A program made the position numbers and the translations under genes. From positions 1 to 7,414 of the forward strand of contig DAOWCM010000106.1 in assembly GCA_030639555.1 (NCBI GenBank): a stretch of DNA of 7,414 nucleotides, given 5' to 3'. Of the stretch, positions 1-6,307 are shown one piece after another. The first letter of the stretch is position 1. The number at the start of each line of letters is the position of its first letter. The notes below the pieces were generated by a model. That model was not told where the DNA came from, searched no databases, and worked only from the letters and a program-made list of their open reading frames with translations. The stretch is from Candidatus Eiseniibacteriota bacterium. GTDB lineage: Bacteria > Joyebacterota > Joyebacteria > Joyebacterales > Joyebacteraceae.

Positions 1-20
1 ACTGGCCGCATGGCCCGGGC

Positions 21-26
21 TACAAT
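21..26 (+). promoter_or_regulatory. possible -10 box of the tRNA/operon promoter
   Basis: TACAAT at 21-26 is one base from the TATAAT consensus and stands 50 bases ahead of the tRNA, followed by a GC-rich stretch. With a 17-base spacer the -35 element would begin just before the window, so only its last bases (ACT at 1-3) could be seen. Transcription would begin near position 33. This could be the promoter for the tRNA and, by read-through, the genes after it. It is a guess from one hexamer; nothing else in 1-75 looks like a gene. Confidence 0.3.
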
Positions 27-75
27 ACCTTAGAAGCGCAGGCGCGCCAGTTCGCGCCGAGACGGATACACCAAA

Positions 76-152
<77 letters not shown>

Positions 153-156
153 GATT

Positions 157-187
157 GGGGCCCTCTCGCTCAACGCCGGAGGGCCTC
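157..187 (+). promoter_or_regulatory. inverted repeat between the tRNA and tilS
   Basis: GGCCCTC at 159-165 pairs perfectly with GAGGGCC at 179-185. The stem extends outward through G158-T186 (wobble) and G157-C187, and inward through T166-G178 (wobble), giving about ten pairs around an 11-base loop. Only a short T run (191-193) follows, so it is a poor intrinsic terminator. It could act as a partial attenuator, a stabilising 5' end for tilS mRNA after tRNA processing, or nothing. Its 3' arm overlaps a second possible stem (182-186 with 199-203) that ends directly before the tilS ribosome binding site. Confidence 0.45.
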
Positions 188-203
188 CGCTTTGTGAAAG
201 GCC

Positions 204-209
204 GGGGAG
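204..209 (+). promoter_or_regulatory. ribosome binding site of tilS
   Basis: GGGGAG at 204-209 lies four bases before the ATG at 214. It supports this start over earlier in-frame codons, which lie inside the tRNA. CTCC at 185-188 could pair with GGAG at 206-209, so the site might be partly masked by structure. Confidence 0.6.
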
Positions 210-213
210 TGGT

Positions 214-1647
214 ATGGCCGACCTCGTATCGACAGTCCGGGAGACCATGGAGCGGTATCGCATGGTCTCCCCCAGAGACACGGTCCTTGCGGCTGTGTCC
301 GGGGGGCCGGACTCCGTCTGCATGCTGCACATACTGCTGAGCCTCCGGGAGCAGATGGGATTTGAGGTCAAGATCGCCCATCTCGACCATCAGTTCCGTG
401 GCCAGGAATCGCGTCGTGACGCCGAATTCGTGACGGAGCTTGCCGAGCGGTTCGATGTCCCCTGTTTTTGTCACGAGGAGAACGTGCCGCGCTTCCTGAT
501 GTCGAACGCCATGTCAGCACAGGATGCCGCGCGCATCCTTCGCTATCAGTTCCTCGTGAAGACGTCCAAGCTCGAGTACTGCCAGCGCATAGCGACCGGA
601 CACAACGCCGACGACCAGGCGGAGACGGTGCTGATGCGCGTGCTCCGCGGCGCCGGGCCCGACGGCCTCGCCGGTATTCCACCCAAACGCGAGGGAATCA
701 TCATCCGTCCGATCATCGCGTGCTGGCGCTCGGAGATCGAGGACTACCTATCGGAGCACGATCTTCCCTTCCGCGTTGACGAAAGCAACCTTGAGTCGAA
801 ATACCTGAGGAACGAGATCCGGAACGACCTCTTGCCCCAGCTTGCGCGGTACAATCCGCAGATCTCGAGATCGCTCGTGAATCTCGCCTCGACAATGGCG
901 GACGTCTCCGCTCACTTCGACAGGCTGACGGACCTCGCGGTCCCGGAAGCCCTGAAAACGGCGCGCGTTGGGCAGTTTGTCCTTGATTTGGACAAGATCG
1001 CTGGCTACGATGAGGCTTTACAGAGGAGCGTTTTCCGGAGGGTCTTCGAGTCTCTCCGCCCTGACCTCTCCCCTCTCGCCTCTCGCCACGTTGAGAACCT
1101 CCTGAGCATGCTGAGAAAGGGTGATGTCGGAGCATCGGTAGAGCTTCCGGACCGCGCCCGCGCTCGACTCGAGCATGGGTGCGTTGTATTCTCACACGGC
1201 GACGGGCTTCCTGTGGGCGAGGAGAAGGTGCTCAAGGCGCCCGGGACGGCCACATTCGCGGACGCCGGGCTCACGGTCACCGCCGAGCTCCTGTCCCGTT
1301 CCGAACTGGGGTTCTGCCCGACTGAGGCCAACGAGGACCTTGCGCTCTTTGACTGGAACGAGCTCTCGCCTCCGCTCAAGATCCGCTCGAAGAAGGTGGG
1401 AGACAGGTTCCAGCCCTTCGGGATGGAGGGGACGCAGAGTCTGAAGGAGCTTTTCATCAACTCGAAGATCGCTTTCAGTTTCAGACCGTCGGTCCCGCTC
1501 CTATGTGATCAGGCCGGTATCCTGTGGGCCGTGGGCGTCCGACGCTCGGCCCGGGCTCCGGTGACCGATGATACAGAGATGGTTCTCGCTCTAAGGGCGC
1601 ACACATCGGAGGGGTCCCCTGGAAATCGGGAAGATACTGCTCTCTGA
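214..1647 (+). CDS. tilS: tRNA(Ile)-lysidine synthase TilS
   Basis: TilS uses ATP and lysine to convert C34 of tRNA-Ile2 (anticodon CAU) to lysidine, so that the tRNA reads AUA and is charged with isoleucine. It is cytoplasmic and generally essential. The 477-residue product has the N-type ATP pyrophosphatase domain first: the PP-loop SGGPDS at residues 29-34, the HLDHQFRGQES block at 56-66, and GHNADDQAET at 129-138 followed by RGAGPDGL at 145-152. A D-x-S-N motif and an RNEIR-type block follow near 189-205. The TilS C-terminal domain lies at about 385-465, with VGDRFQPFGM near 395-404. The length matches long-form TilS such as that of Bacillus. The ATG at 214 is chosen because it has a GGGGAG site and gives a normal N-terminus; an earlier in-frame start at 118 would lie inside the tRNA. 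Its 3' end carries the ribosome binding site and start of hpt. Confidence 0.97.
   Translation: MADLVSTVRETMERYRMVSPRDTVLAAVSGGPDSVCMLHILLSLREQMGFEVKIAHLDHQFRGQESRRDAEFVTELAERFDVPCFCHEENVPRFLMSNAMSAQDAARILRYQFLVKTSKLEYCQRIATGHNADDQAETVLMRVLRGAGPDGLAGIPPKREGIIIRPIIACWRSEIEDYLSEHDLPFRVDESNLESKYLRNEIRNDLLPQLARYNPQISRSLVNLASTMADVSAHFDRLTDLAVPEALKTARVGQFVLDLDKIAGYDEALQRSVFRRVFESLRPDLSPLASRHVENLLSMLRKGDVGASVELPDRARARLEHGCVVFSHGDGLPVGEEKVLKAPGTATFADAGLTVTAELLSRSELGFCPTEANEDLALFDWNELSPPLKIRSKKVGDRFQPFGMEGTQSLKELFINSKIAFSFRPSVPLLCDQAGILWAVGVRRSARAPVTDDTEMVLALRAHTSEGSPGNREDTAL
1608..1614 (+). promoter_or_regulatory. strong ribosome binding site that fixes the hpt start
   Basis: GGAGGGG at 1608-1614 lies within the end of tilS and is followed four bases later by CTG at 1619. 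There is no in-frame ATG, GTG or TTG between the in-frame stop TAA (1592-1594) and GTG at 1745, and starting at 1745 would remove conserved protein. The site therefore points to the CTG as the initiation codon. Confidence 0.75.
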
Positions 1648-2149
1648 GAAGCAGATACAGGACAGGGTCGCTGAGCTCGGGGCGCGCATCTCTGAGGACT
1701 ACGCCGACGAGCCGCCGATTTTCGTCAACATCCTGAAGGGCGGCGTGATATTTCTCGCCGACCTCATCAGGGCGACGAGGATCCCAATTGAGATCGACTT
1801 CATGGAGGTGTCGAGCTACGGCGACGGTACCGACAGCACGGGTGTGGTCAGAATCCTCGAGGACCTGTCGCAGAACATCGAGGGCAGACACGTTCTCATC
1901 ATAGTGGACAGCATCGACACCGGATGCACGCTTCAGTACATCATACAGATCCTCGAGACCCGCCACCCGAAGAGCGTGAGGATCTGCACGCTTCTGGACA
2001 GGCGCGGGCGCAGGGAGGTCGACATCGAGCTCGACTACGTAGGTTTCGTGGTCCCCGACAAGTTCGTCATCGGGTATGGACTCGATCTGGCACAGAAGTA
2101 CCGCAACCTCCCTCACATCGCAGTGCTCGACGATGAGGAGATACCCTAG
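1619..2149 (+). CDS. hpt: hypoxanthine(-guanine) phosphoribosyltransferase, apparent CTG start
   Basis: This purine salvage enzyme transfers phosphoribosyl from PRPP to hypoxanthine or guanine, giving IMP or GMP in the cytoplasm. Starting at CTG gives 176 residues, the usual size, and an N-terminus M-E-I-G-K-I-L-L-S-E typical of the family. Family blocks seen: ILKGGVIFLADL near 38-49, SSYGDGT and GVVRILEDL in the middle, the PRPP motif IIVDSIDTG at 94-102, and VPDKFVIGYGLDLAQKYRNLP near the C-terminus. The PRPP motif is odd: the first of its two adjacent acidic residues (E-D in E. coli and human enzymes) is V96 here, while D97 and D100 are kept. The gene overlaps tilS by 29 bases, suggesting coupled translation. 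Start and frame are well supported by the strong upstream GGAGGGG. A CTG start is rare, and a base error for ATG is the obvious alternative. Confidence 0.95.
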   Translation: MEIGKILLSEKQIQDRVAELGARISEDYADEPPIFVNILKGGVIFLADLIRATRIPIEIDFMEVSSYGDGTDSTGVVRILEDLSQNIEGRHVLIIVDSIDTGCTLQYIIQILETRHPKSVRICTLLDRRGRREVDIELDYVGFVVPDKFVIGYGLDLAQKYRNLPHIAVLDDEEIP

Positions 2150-2223
2150 GAGAGAGCACGGAAACGGGAGCGGGCACACGAACCCGCACAGACACCGACT
2201 CCGCCACCTCGGGAACTGAACTC
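2150..2223 (+). other. gap between hpt and ftsH with a small hairpin
   Basis: The 74-base gap is the only sizeable one between protein genes. It holds a five-pair stem, GCGGG at 2170-2174 with CCCGC at 2183-2187, around an eight-base loop. No T run follows, so this is not an intrinsic terminator. I see no clear -35/-10 pair. ftsH is probably read from the upstream transcript, although a promoter of its own cannot be ruled out by eye. Confidence 0.35.
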
Positions 2224-4296
2224 ATGAGATTCCACTCAGAAGACCAGCGACCCCGCTGGGGCCAGGACAAGAAGGGCAAGGACGAGAAGCGCGACAAGCT
2301 CGGCAACCTCTCGAAGAGGATCGTGCCGAATCCGCGGTCCCGCTTTCCGCTGATGCTCTGGATCATTGTCAGCTTCATCATCTTCATGGGTTTCAATCTC
2401 TACTTCCAGAGCAGAGAGACCCGCGTCGAGATCTCCTACTCGAGATTCATCGAGGAGATCGAGGCGGGGAATCTCGCCGCAGTCGACATCGCCGACCGCC
2501 ACGTCGAGGGTGAACTCGCCACGACAGCAACCGTCGTGCTGAACGGCAGCACCGTCGACTTCATCCAGTTCGAGACCTGGCTTCTGTCCGACGATCCTGA
2601 TCTCTTCGGCGTCATCCGGGAGCACAGCCCCCATGCCGTGGTCAACGGGCTTCCGCCGTCGACCAACTGGGGCGGCGTGGTGTTCTCGATACTGCCGCTT
2701 GCGGTGATCGTGATCTTCTGGATCTTCATAATGAGGACGATGCGAGGCGGCGCGGGCCCTGGCAAGGCGTTCAGCTTCGGGAAGAGCGGCGCCAGGCTCC
2801 TCACCGAGGACCGTCCCAAGGTGACGTTCGACGACGTCGCCGGGCTTCCGGAAGCGAAACAGGAGCTTCAGGAGATAGTCGAGTTCCTCCGGGAACCGAT
2901 GAAATTCCAGCGACTGGGTGGCAAGATCCCGAAGGGCGCACTCCTGATCGGGCCTCCGGGCACGGGCAAGACACTGCTCGCCCGGGCGGTCGCCGGCGAG
3001 GCGGAGGTCCCCTTCCTGTCCATAAGCGGGTCCGACTTCGTCGAGATGTTCGTCGGGGTCGGCGCTTCACGGGTCCGTGACCTCTTCGAGCAGGGCAAGG
3101 CAAACGCTCCGTGCATCATCTTCATCGATGAGATGGACGCCGTGGGACGCGTGAGGGGCGCCGGCCTCGGCGGCGGCCACGACGAGCGCGAACAGACCCT
3201 CAACCAGCTTCTGGTCGAGATGGACGGATTCGAGTCCAACGAAGGGGTGATCCTCCTCGCTGCAACCAACAGGCCGGACGTTCTCGACCCGGCGCTCCTT
3301 CGTCCCGGCAGATTCGACCGCCAGATAGTCGTGGACCGTCCCGAGCTGCTGGGGAGGGTCGGCATTCTCAAGGTCAGCGCGCGGAACGTCACCCTGGACG
3401 AGAAGGTCGATTTCCACATCATCGCCAGAGGAACGCCGGGCCTGTCCGGCGCCGACCTGGCGAACCTCGTCAACGAGGCAGCGCTCCGGGCCGCACGGGT
3501 CGGGCACAAGGCCGTGGAGATGGAGGACTTCGAGGAAGCCAAGGACAAGATCATGCTCGGCATGGAGAGGAAGAGCGTCATCCTCTCCGACGAGGAGATC
3601 AAGACGACCGCCTACCACGAGGCCGGCCACGCGCTCGTGTCGTGGCTCACGCCGGGAACGGACCCCATACACAAGGTCACAATCATCCCGAGAGGCCACG
3701 CACTGGGCATAACGCACTTCCTTCCCGTGGACGAGAGACACAACTACAGCAGGCAGTACTGGCTGAACACGCTGACCAGCGCCCTCGGAGGACGGGCCGC
3801 TGAGAAGCTCGCCCTCGCTGATATCAATACCGGCGCGGCACAGGATCTCAGCTACGCAACGGAGATCGCGCGGCGAATGGTGTGCGAGTGGGGCATGAGC
3901 GAGGTGCTCGGGCCTGTGACCTTTGGGAAGGAAGAGAGCCCGATCTTCCTCGGTCGAGAGATGGGCAGGGTCAAGGACCACAGCGAGGCCACGGCCGTGT
4001 TGATCGACAAGGAGATCCGTGCGCTCGTTGACGCCGCGAGTGGTCGCGCCGAGAAACTCCTGTCAGCCAACCTCGACAAGCTGAACCTGCTGGCCGAGGC
4101 CCTCCTCGAGCGCGAGACGCTCACCGGAGACGACGTCAACGAGCTGTTCGGTGTCGCCGAGAAGCGCGAGGGCGACGCCGCTCCAGACCGCGCCGAGAAG
4201 GCCTCTTCCAGTGACGGGAAGGACGAATCCGACGCGGAAGCGTCTGACCACTCCCCCCGCCCGAGGACGCCGAACCCCCGACAGAGTAGCCCATGA
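2224..4296 (+). CDS. ftsH: ATP-dependent zinc metalloprotease FtsH
   Basis: FtsH is the hexameric inner-membrane AAA+ protease that unfolds and degrades misassembled membrane proteins and short-lived regulators. The 690-residue product has a basic cytoplasmic N-terminus of about 40 residues, a membrane helix at 41-61, a small periplasmic domain, and a second helix at about 150-170. The AAA+ domain has Walker A GPPGTGKT (243-250), pore FVG (276-278), Walker B FIDE (300-303), and the second region of homology with arginine fingers R360 and R363. The protease domain has HEAGH (465-469), with D541 in the TGAAQD segment as the expected third zinc ligand. All key residues are present, so it should be active. 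The last 45 or so residues are a charged, Ser/Pro-rich tail, probably disordered. The ATG has only a weak GGGA site (2211-2214). The stop codon overlaps the folP start as ATGA. Confidence 0.99.
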   Translation: MRFHSEDQRPRWGQDKKGKDEKRDKLGNLSKRIVPNPRSRFPLMLWIIVSFIIFMGFNLYFQSRETRVEISYSRFIEEIEAGNLAAVDIADRHVEGELATTATVVLNGSTVDFIQFETWLLSDDPDLFGVIREHSPHAVVNGLPPSTNWGGVVFSILPLAVIVIFWIFIMRTMRGGAGPGKAFSFGKSGARLLTEDRPKVTFDDVAGLPEAKQELQEIVEFLREPMKFQRLGGKIPKGALLIGPPGTGKTLLARAVAGEAEVPFLSISGSDFVEMFVGVGASRVRDLFEQGKANAPCIIFIDEMDAVGRVRGAGLGGGHDEREQTLNQLLVEMDGFESNEGVILLAATNRPDVLDPALLRPGRFDRQIVVDRPELLGRVGILKVSARNVTLDEKVDFHIIARGTPGLSGADLANLVNEAALRAARVGHKAVEMEDFEEAKDKIMLGMERKSVILSDEEIKTTAYHEAGHALVSWLTPGTDPIHKVTIIPRGHALGITHFLPVDERHNYSRQYWLNTLTSALGGRAAEKLALADINTGAAQDLSYATEIARRMVCEWGMSEVLGPVTFGKEESPIFLGREMGRVKDHSEATAVLIDKEIRALVDAASGRAEKLLSANLDKLNLLAEALLERETLTGDDVNELFGVAEKREGDAAPDRAEKASSSDGKDESDAEASDHSPRPRTPNPRQSSP

Positions 4297-5510
4297 CTGA
4301 TATCCTTTCCCCACGAGCTCTGCTCATCGCGTCGCGTGAGGACGCCGCACGGGAGATGCTGAAGATCGGCGTCTGCCAGGGCGGTATCGATGCGATGGAG
4401 GGGAAGGCGCGCACCCTCGTGATCAAGGTGGCCGACGCCACCGTCCCTGCCGCGCACGTCCTCAAGCAGCAGATGCTCTCGCTCGGCGGCGACGCCGCTG
4501 TCGCCAAGGACGTGATCACGCACGCCGTGGACTCGACCGACGTTCTCATCATTGGGACTTCCAGACAGATGCGCGACCTCACACGGAAACTGTCGTGGCA
4601 GCCGTTCGGACTCCCGGAACTCGGGGAGCGCATCGGCGAGCTGCTCGACGCACTTGATGGACCTGGGACTTCCGTTCTGCGCGCGGGACCGTACACCCTC
4701 GACCTCTCGGAGCGCGTCCACTTCATGGGCATACTCAACGTCACCCCCGACTCGTTCTCCGACGGCGGCGACTACCTTCGTCCCACCGCGGCCGCCGAAC
4801 GCGCTCTCGCCATGATCGAGGAGGGCGCCGACATCATCGATATCGGCGGACAGTCCAGCAGGCCCGGGTCAGAGCCCGTTACCGAGGACGAGGAACTCAA
4901 GCGTGTGGTGCCCGTGATCGAGCGCCTGCGTGAGGAGTGGGACGGCCCTCTTTCTATCGACACCTACCGGGCTCGTGTCGCCGAGGAGGCGCTCCTGGCC
5001 GGTGCCTCGATCGTGAACGATATCACGGCCTTCACGGCGGAGCCCCGGATAGGCCGCGTGACGGCTGACGCCGGCGCGGCGGCGGTGCTCATGCACATGC
5101 AGGGAGCTCCGGCAACGATGCAGAAGAGCCCTTCCTACGAAGACCTGATGGGAGAAGTGGCGTTCTTTCTCAAAGCGGCCGTCGAACGGGCGGCCTCTGC
5201 AGGGTTAGGCGACGACCAGATTGCCGTTGACCCGGGAATAGGTTTCGGGAAGACTACGCAGCACAACCTGGCGATACTCAGGCGACTGCCCGAACTCGCC
5301 GTTCTGGGGAAACCCATCCTGGTGGGGCCGTCGAGGAAGAGCTTCATCGGCAACGTGCTCGACCTGCCCGTAGGTGAGCGGCTCGAGGGAACCCTCGCAA
5401 CGGCCGCCTACGCCGTGGCGCAGGGAGCGAAGATTCTACGGGTGCACGACGTCAGGCCGACAGTCCGGGCCGTGCGGATGGTGGAAGCGTGTATCGCGTC
5501 GTCCGCGTGA
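4293..5510 (+). CDS. folP: dihydropteroate synthase with extra N-terminal domain
   Basis: DHPS condenses 6-hydroxymethyl-dihydropterin pyrophosphate with p-aminobenzoate to give dihydropteroate, the folate precursor, and is the sulfonamide target. The catalytic TIM barrel occupies about residues 140-405: ILNVTPDSFSDGG (147-159), GGQSSRPGS (185-193), SIDTYRARVAEEAL, VNDITAF, MHMQGAPATMQ, DPGIGFGKT and GPSRKSFIG, ending with the usual RVHDV segment. At 405 residues it is about 120-130 longer than E. coli or Bacillus FolP. The surplus is an N-terminal domain with blocks such as HVLKQQMLSLGGDAAV and DVLIIGTSRQM, also known, as I recall, from folP of some Clostridia and Deltaproteobacteria; its role is unknown to me. 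The ATG shares bases with the ftsH stop (ATGA) and lacks a clear ribosome binding site, so translation is probably coupled to ftsH. Confidence 0.97.
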   Translation: MTDILSPRALLIASREDAAREMLKIGVCQGGIDAMEGKARTLVIKVADATVPAAHVLKQQMLSLGGDAAVAKDVITHAVDSTDVLIIGTSRQMRDLTRKLSWQPFGLPELGERIGELLDALDGPGTSVLRAGPYTLDLSERVHFMGILNVTPDSFSDGGDYLRPTAAAERALAMIEEGADIIDIGGQSSRPGSEPVTEDEELKRVVPVIERLREEWDGPLSIDTYRARVAEEALLAGASIVNDITAFTAEPRIGRVTADAGAAAVLMHMQGAPATMQKSPSYEDLMGEVAFFLKAAVERAASAGLGDDQIAVDPGIGFGKTTQHNLAILRRLPELAVLGKPILVGPSRKSFIGNVLDLPVGERLEGTLATAAYAVAQGAKILRVHDVRPTVRAVRMVEACIASSA

Positions 5511-5529
5511 TCCTTCGGAGAGGAAAGCG

Positions 5530-6297
5530 ATGTCAGGCTGGAGAATTGTCTTCGACCTTATCGACGTAGCGATCGTCGCGTTCGTCGTGTACCACCTGCT
5601 CCTCCTGCTCCGAGGAAGACGCGCGATGCAGATGCTGACGTCGCTCTTCGTAATCGTCGTTATCGGGTTCGTCGCGCGCTGGCTCCAGTTCCACGCCCTG
5701 AACTGGCTGATGTCCGGACTCAAGGGCATCTGGGCCGTCATCTTCGTGATCCTGTTCCAGGACGATCTAAGAAGACTGCTCAGCCAGGTCGGGCAGAGCC
5801 GCTTCCTGAGGCCGCTCGTCAAGCTCGAGGAACATGAGGCGATAGAGGCCATCGTGGCCGCATCGAAGACCATGTCGCAGAAGAACACCGGCGCACTCAT
5901 GGTCATTGAGCGCTCCGCCAGGCTCTCCAACTACTACCAGACCGGAGTCCAGCTGAACGCCCCCGTGGTGTCGACCCTGCTGGAGTCGATCTTCACGCCG
6001 CTCACGCCTCTACACGACGGAGCGGCCATCATCAGCAGCAACCAGATCGTCGCGGCACGCTGCACACTCCCCCTCTCACAGAACCCATACTTCGTCCACA
6101 CTCTTGGCACGCGTCACCGAGCCGCCGTCGGGCTGACGGAGGAGACCGACGCCGTCGTGGTCGTCGTCTCAGAGGAGACCGGGGAGATATCGCTCGCGCT
6201 CGCCGGACAGATCTCAAGGGGCCTTGCCCCAAGCGCGTTGAAGGAGAGACTCATGCAGCTTCTGAGACCAGCAACGGCTGAAGGAACGGGAAGCTAG
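5530..6297 (+). CDS. cdaA: diadenylate cyclase CdaA (c-di-AMP synthase)
   Basis: CdaA joins two ATP molecules into c-di-AMP, a messenger that controls potassium and osmolyte transport and wall homeostasis. The 255-residue product has three membrane helices at about 7-27, 36-53 and 58-76, followed by the cytoplasmic DAC domain. The signature motifs are intact: DGA at 163-165 (in PLHDGAAII) and RHR at 195-197 (in GTRHRAAVGL). A conserved FQxxLRR linker (76-82) reads FQDDLRR here, where many homologues have P-E in the middle. The ATG at 5530 is chosen for its AGAGGA site (5519-5524) five bases upstream; longer in-frame versions would run back into folP. It lies 19 bases after folP. In Firmicutes the next gene is usually the regulator cdaR (YbbR) and then glmM; neither follows here. 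Enzyme assignment is firm; local partners are unknown. Confidence 0.97.
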   Translation: MSGWRIVFDLIDVAIVAFVVYHLLLLLRGRRAMQMLTSLFVIVVIGFVARWLQFHALNWLMSGLKGIWAVIFVILFQDDLRRLLSQVGQSRFLRPLVKLEEHEAIEAIVAASKTMSQKNTGALMVIERSARLSNYYQTGVQLNAPVVSTLLESIFTPLTPLHDGAAIISSNQIVAARCTLPLSQNPYFVHTLGTRHRAAVGLTEETDAVVVVVSEETGEISLALAGQISRGLAPSALKERLMQLLRPATAEGTGS

Positions 6298-6307
6298 AGG
6301 AGACCTG

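Noticed and set aside
1568..1618. ATG 1568 as the hpt start
   Set aside because: It is in the hpt frame but is followed by an in-frame TAA at 1592-1594, so it cannot reach hpt.
1745..2149. hpt starting at GTG 1745
   Set aside because: It would remove 42 residues including the conserved LKGG segment and the family N-terminus, and has no ribosome binding site of the quality seen before CTG 1619.
2170..2187. Hairpin after hpt as an intrinsic terminator
   Set aside because: The stem has only five pairs and no T run follows.
3067..4721. Long minus-strand open frames (3067-3981, 3852-4721)
   Set aside because: They lie opposite intact ftsH and folP motifs and are explained by high GC content lacking stop codons on the opposite strand.
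5374..5529. Extended cdaA N-terminus reading back into folP
   Set aside because: The translation is Arg/Pro-rich out-of-frame folP sequence; ATG 5530 with its AGAGGA site gives a normal CdaA N-terminus.
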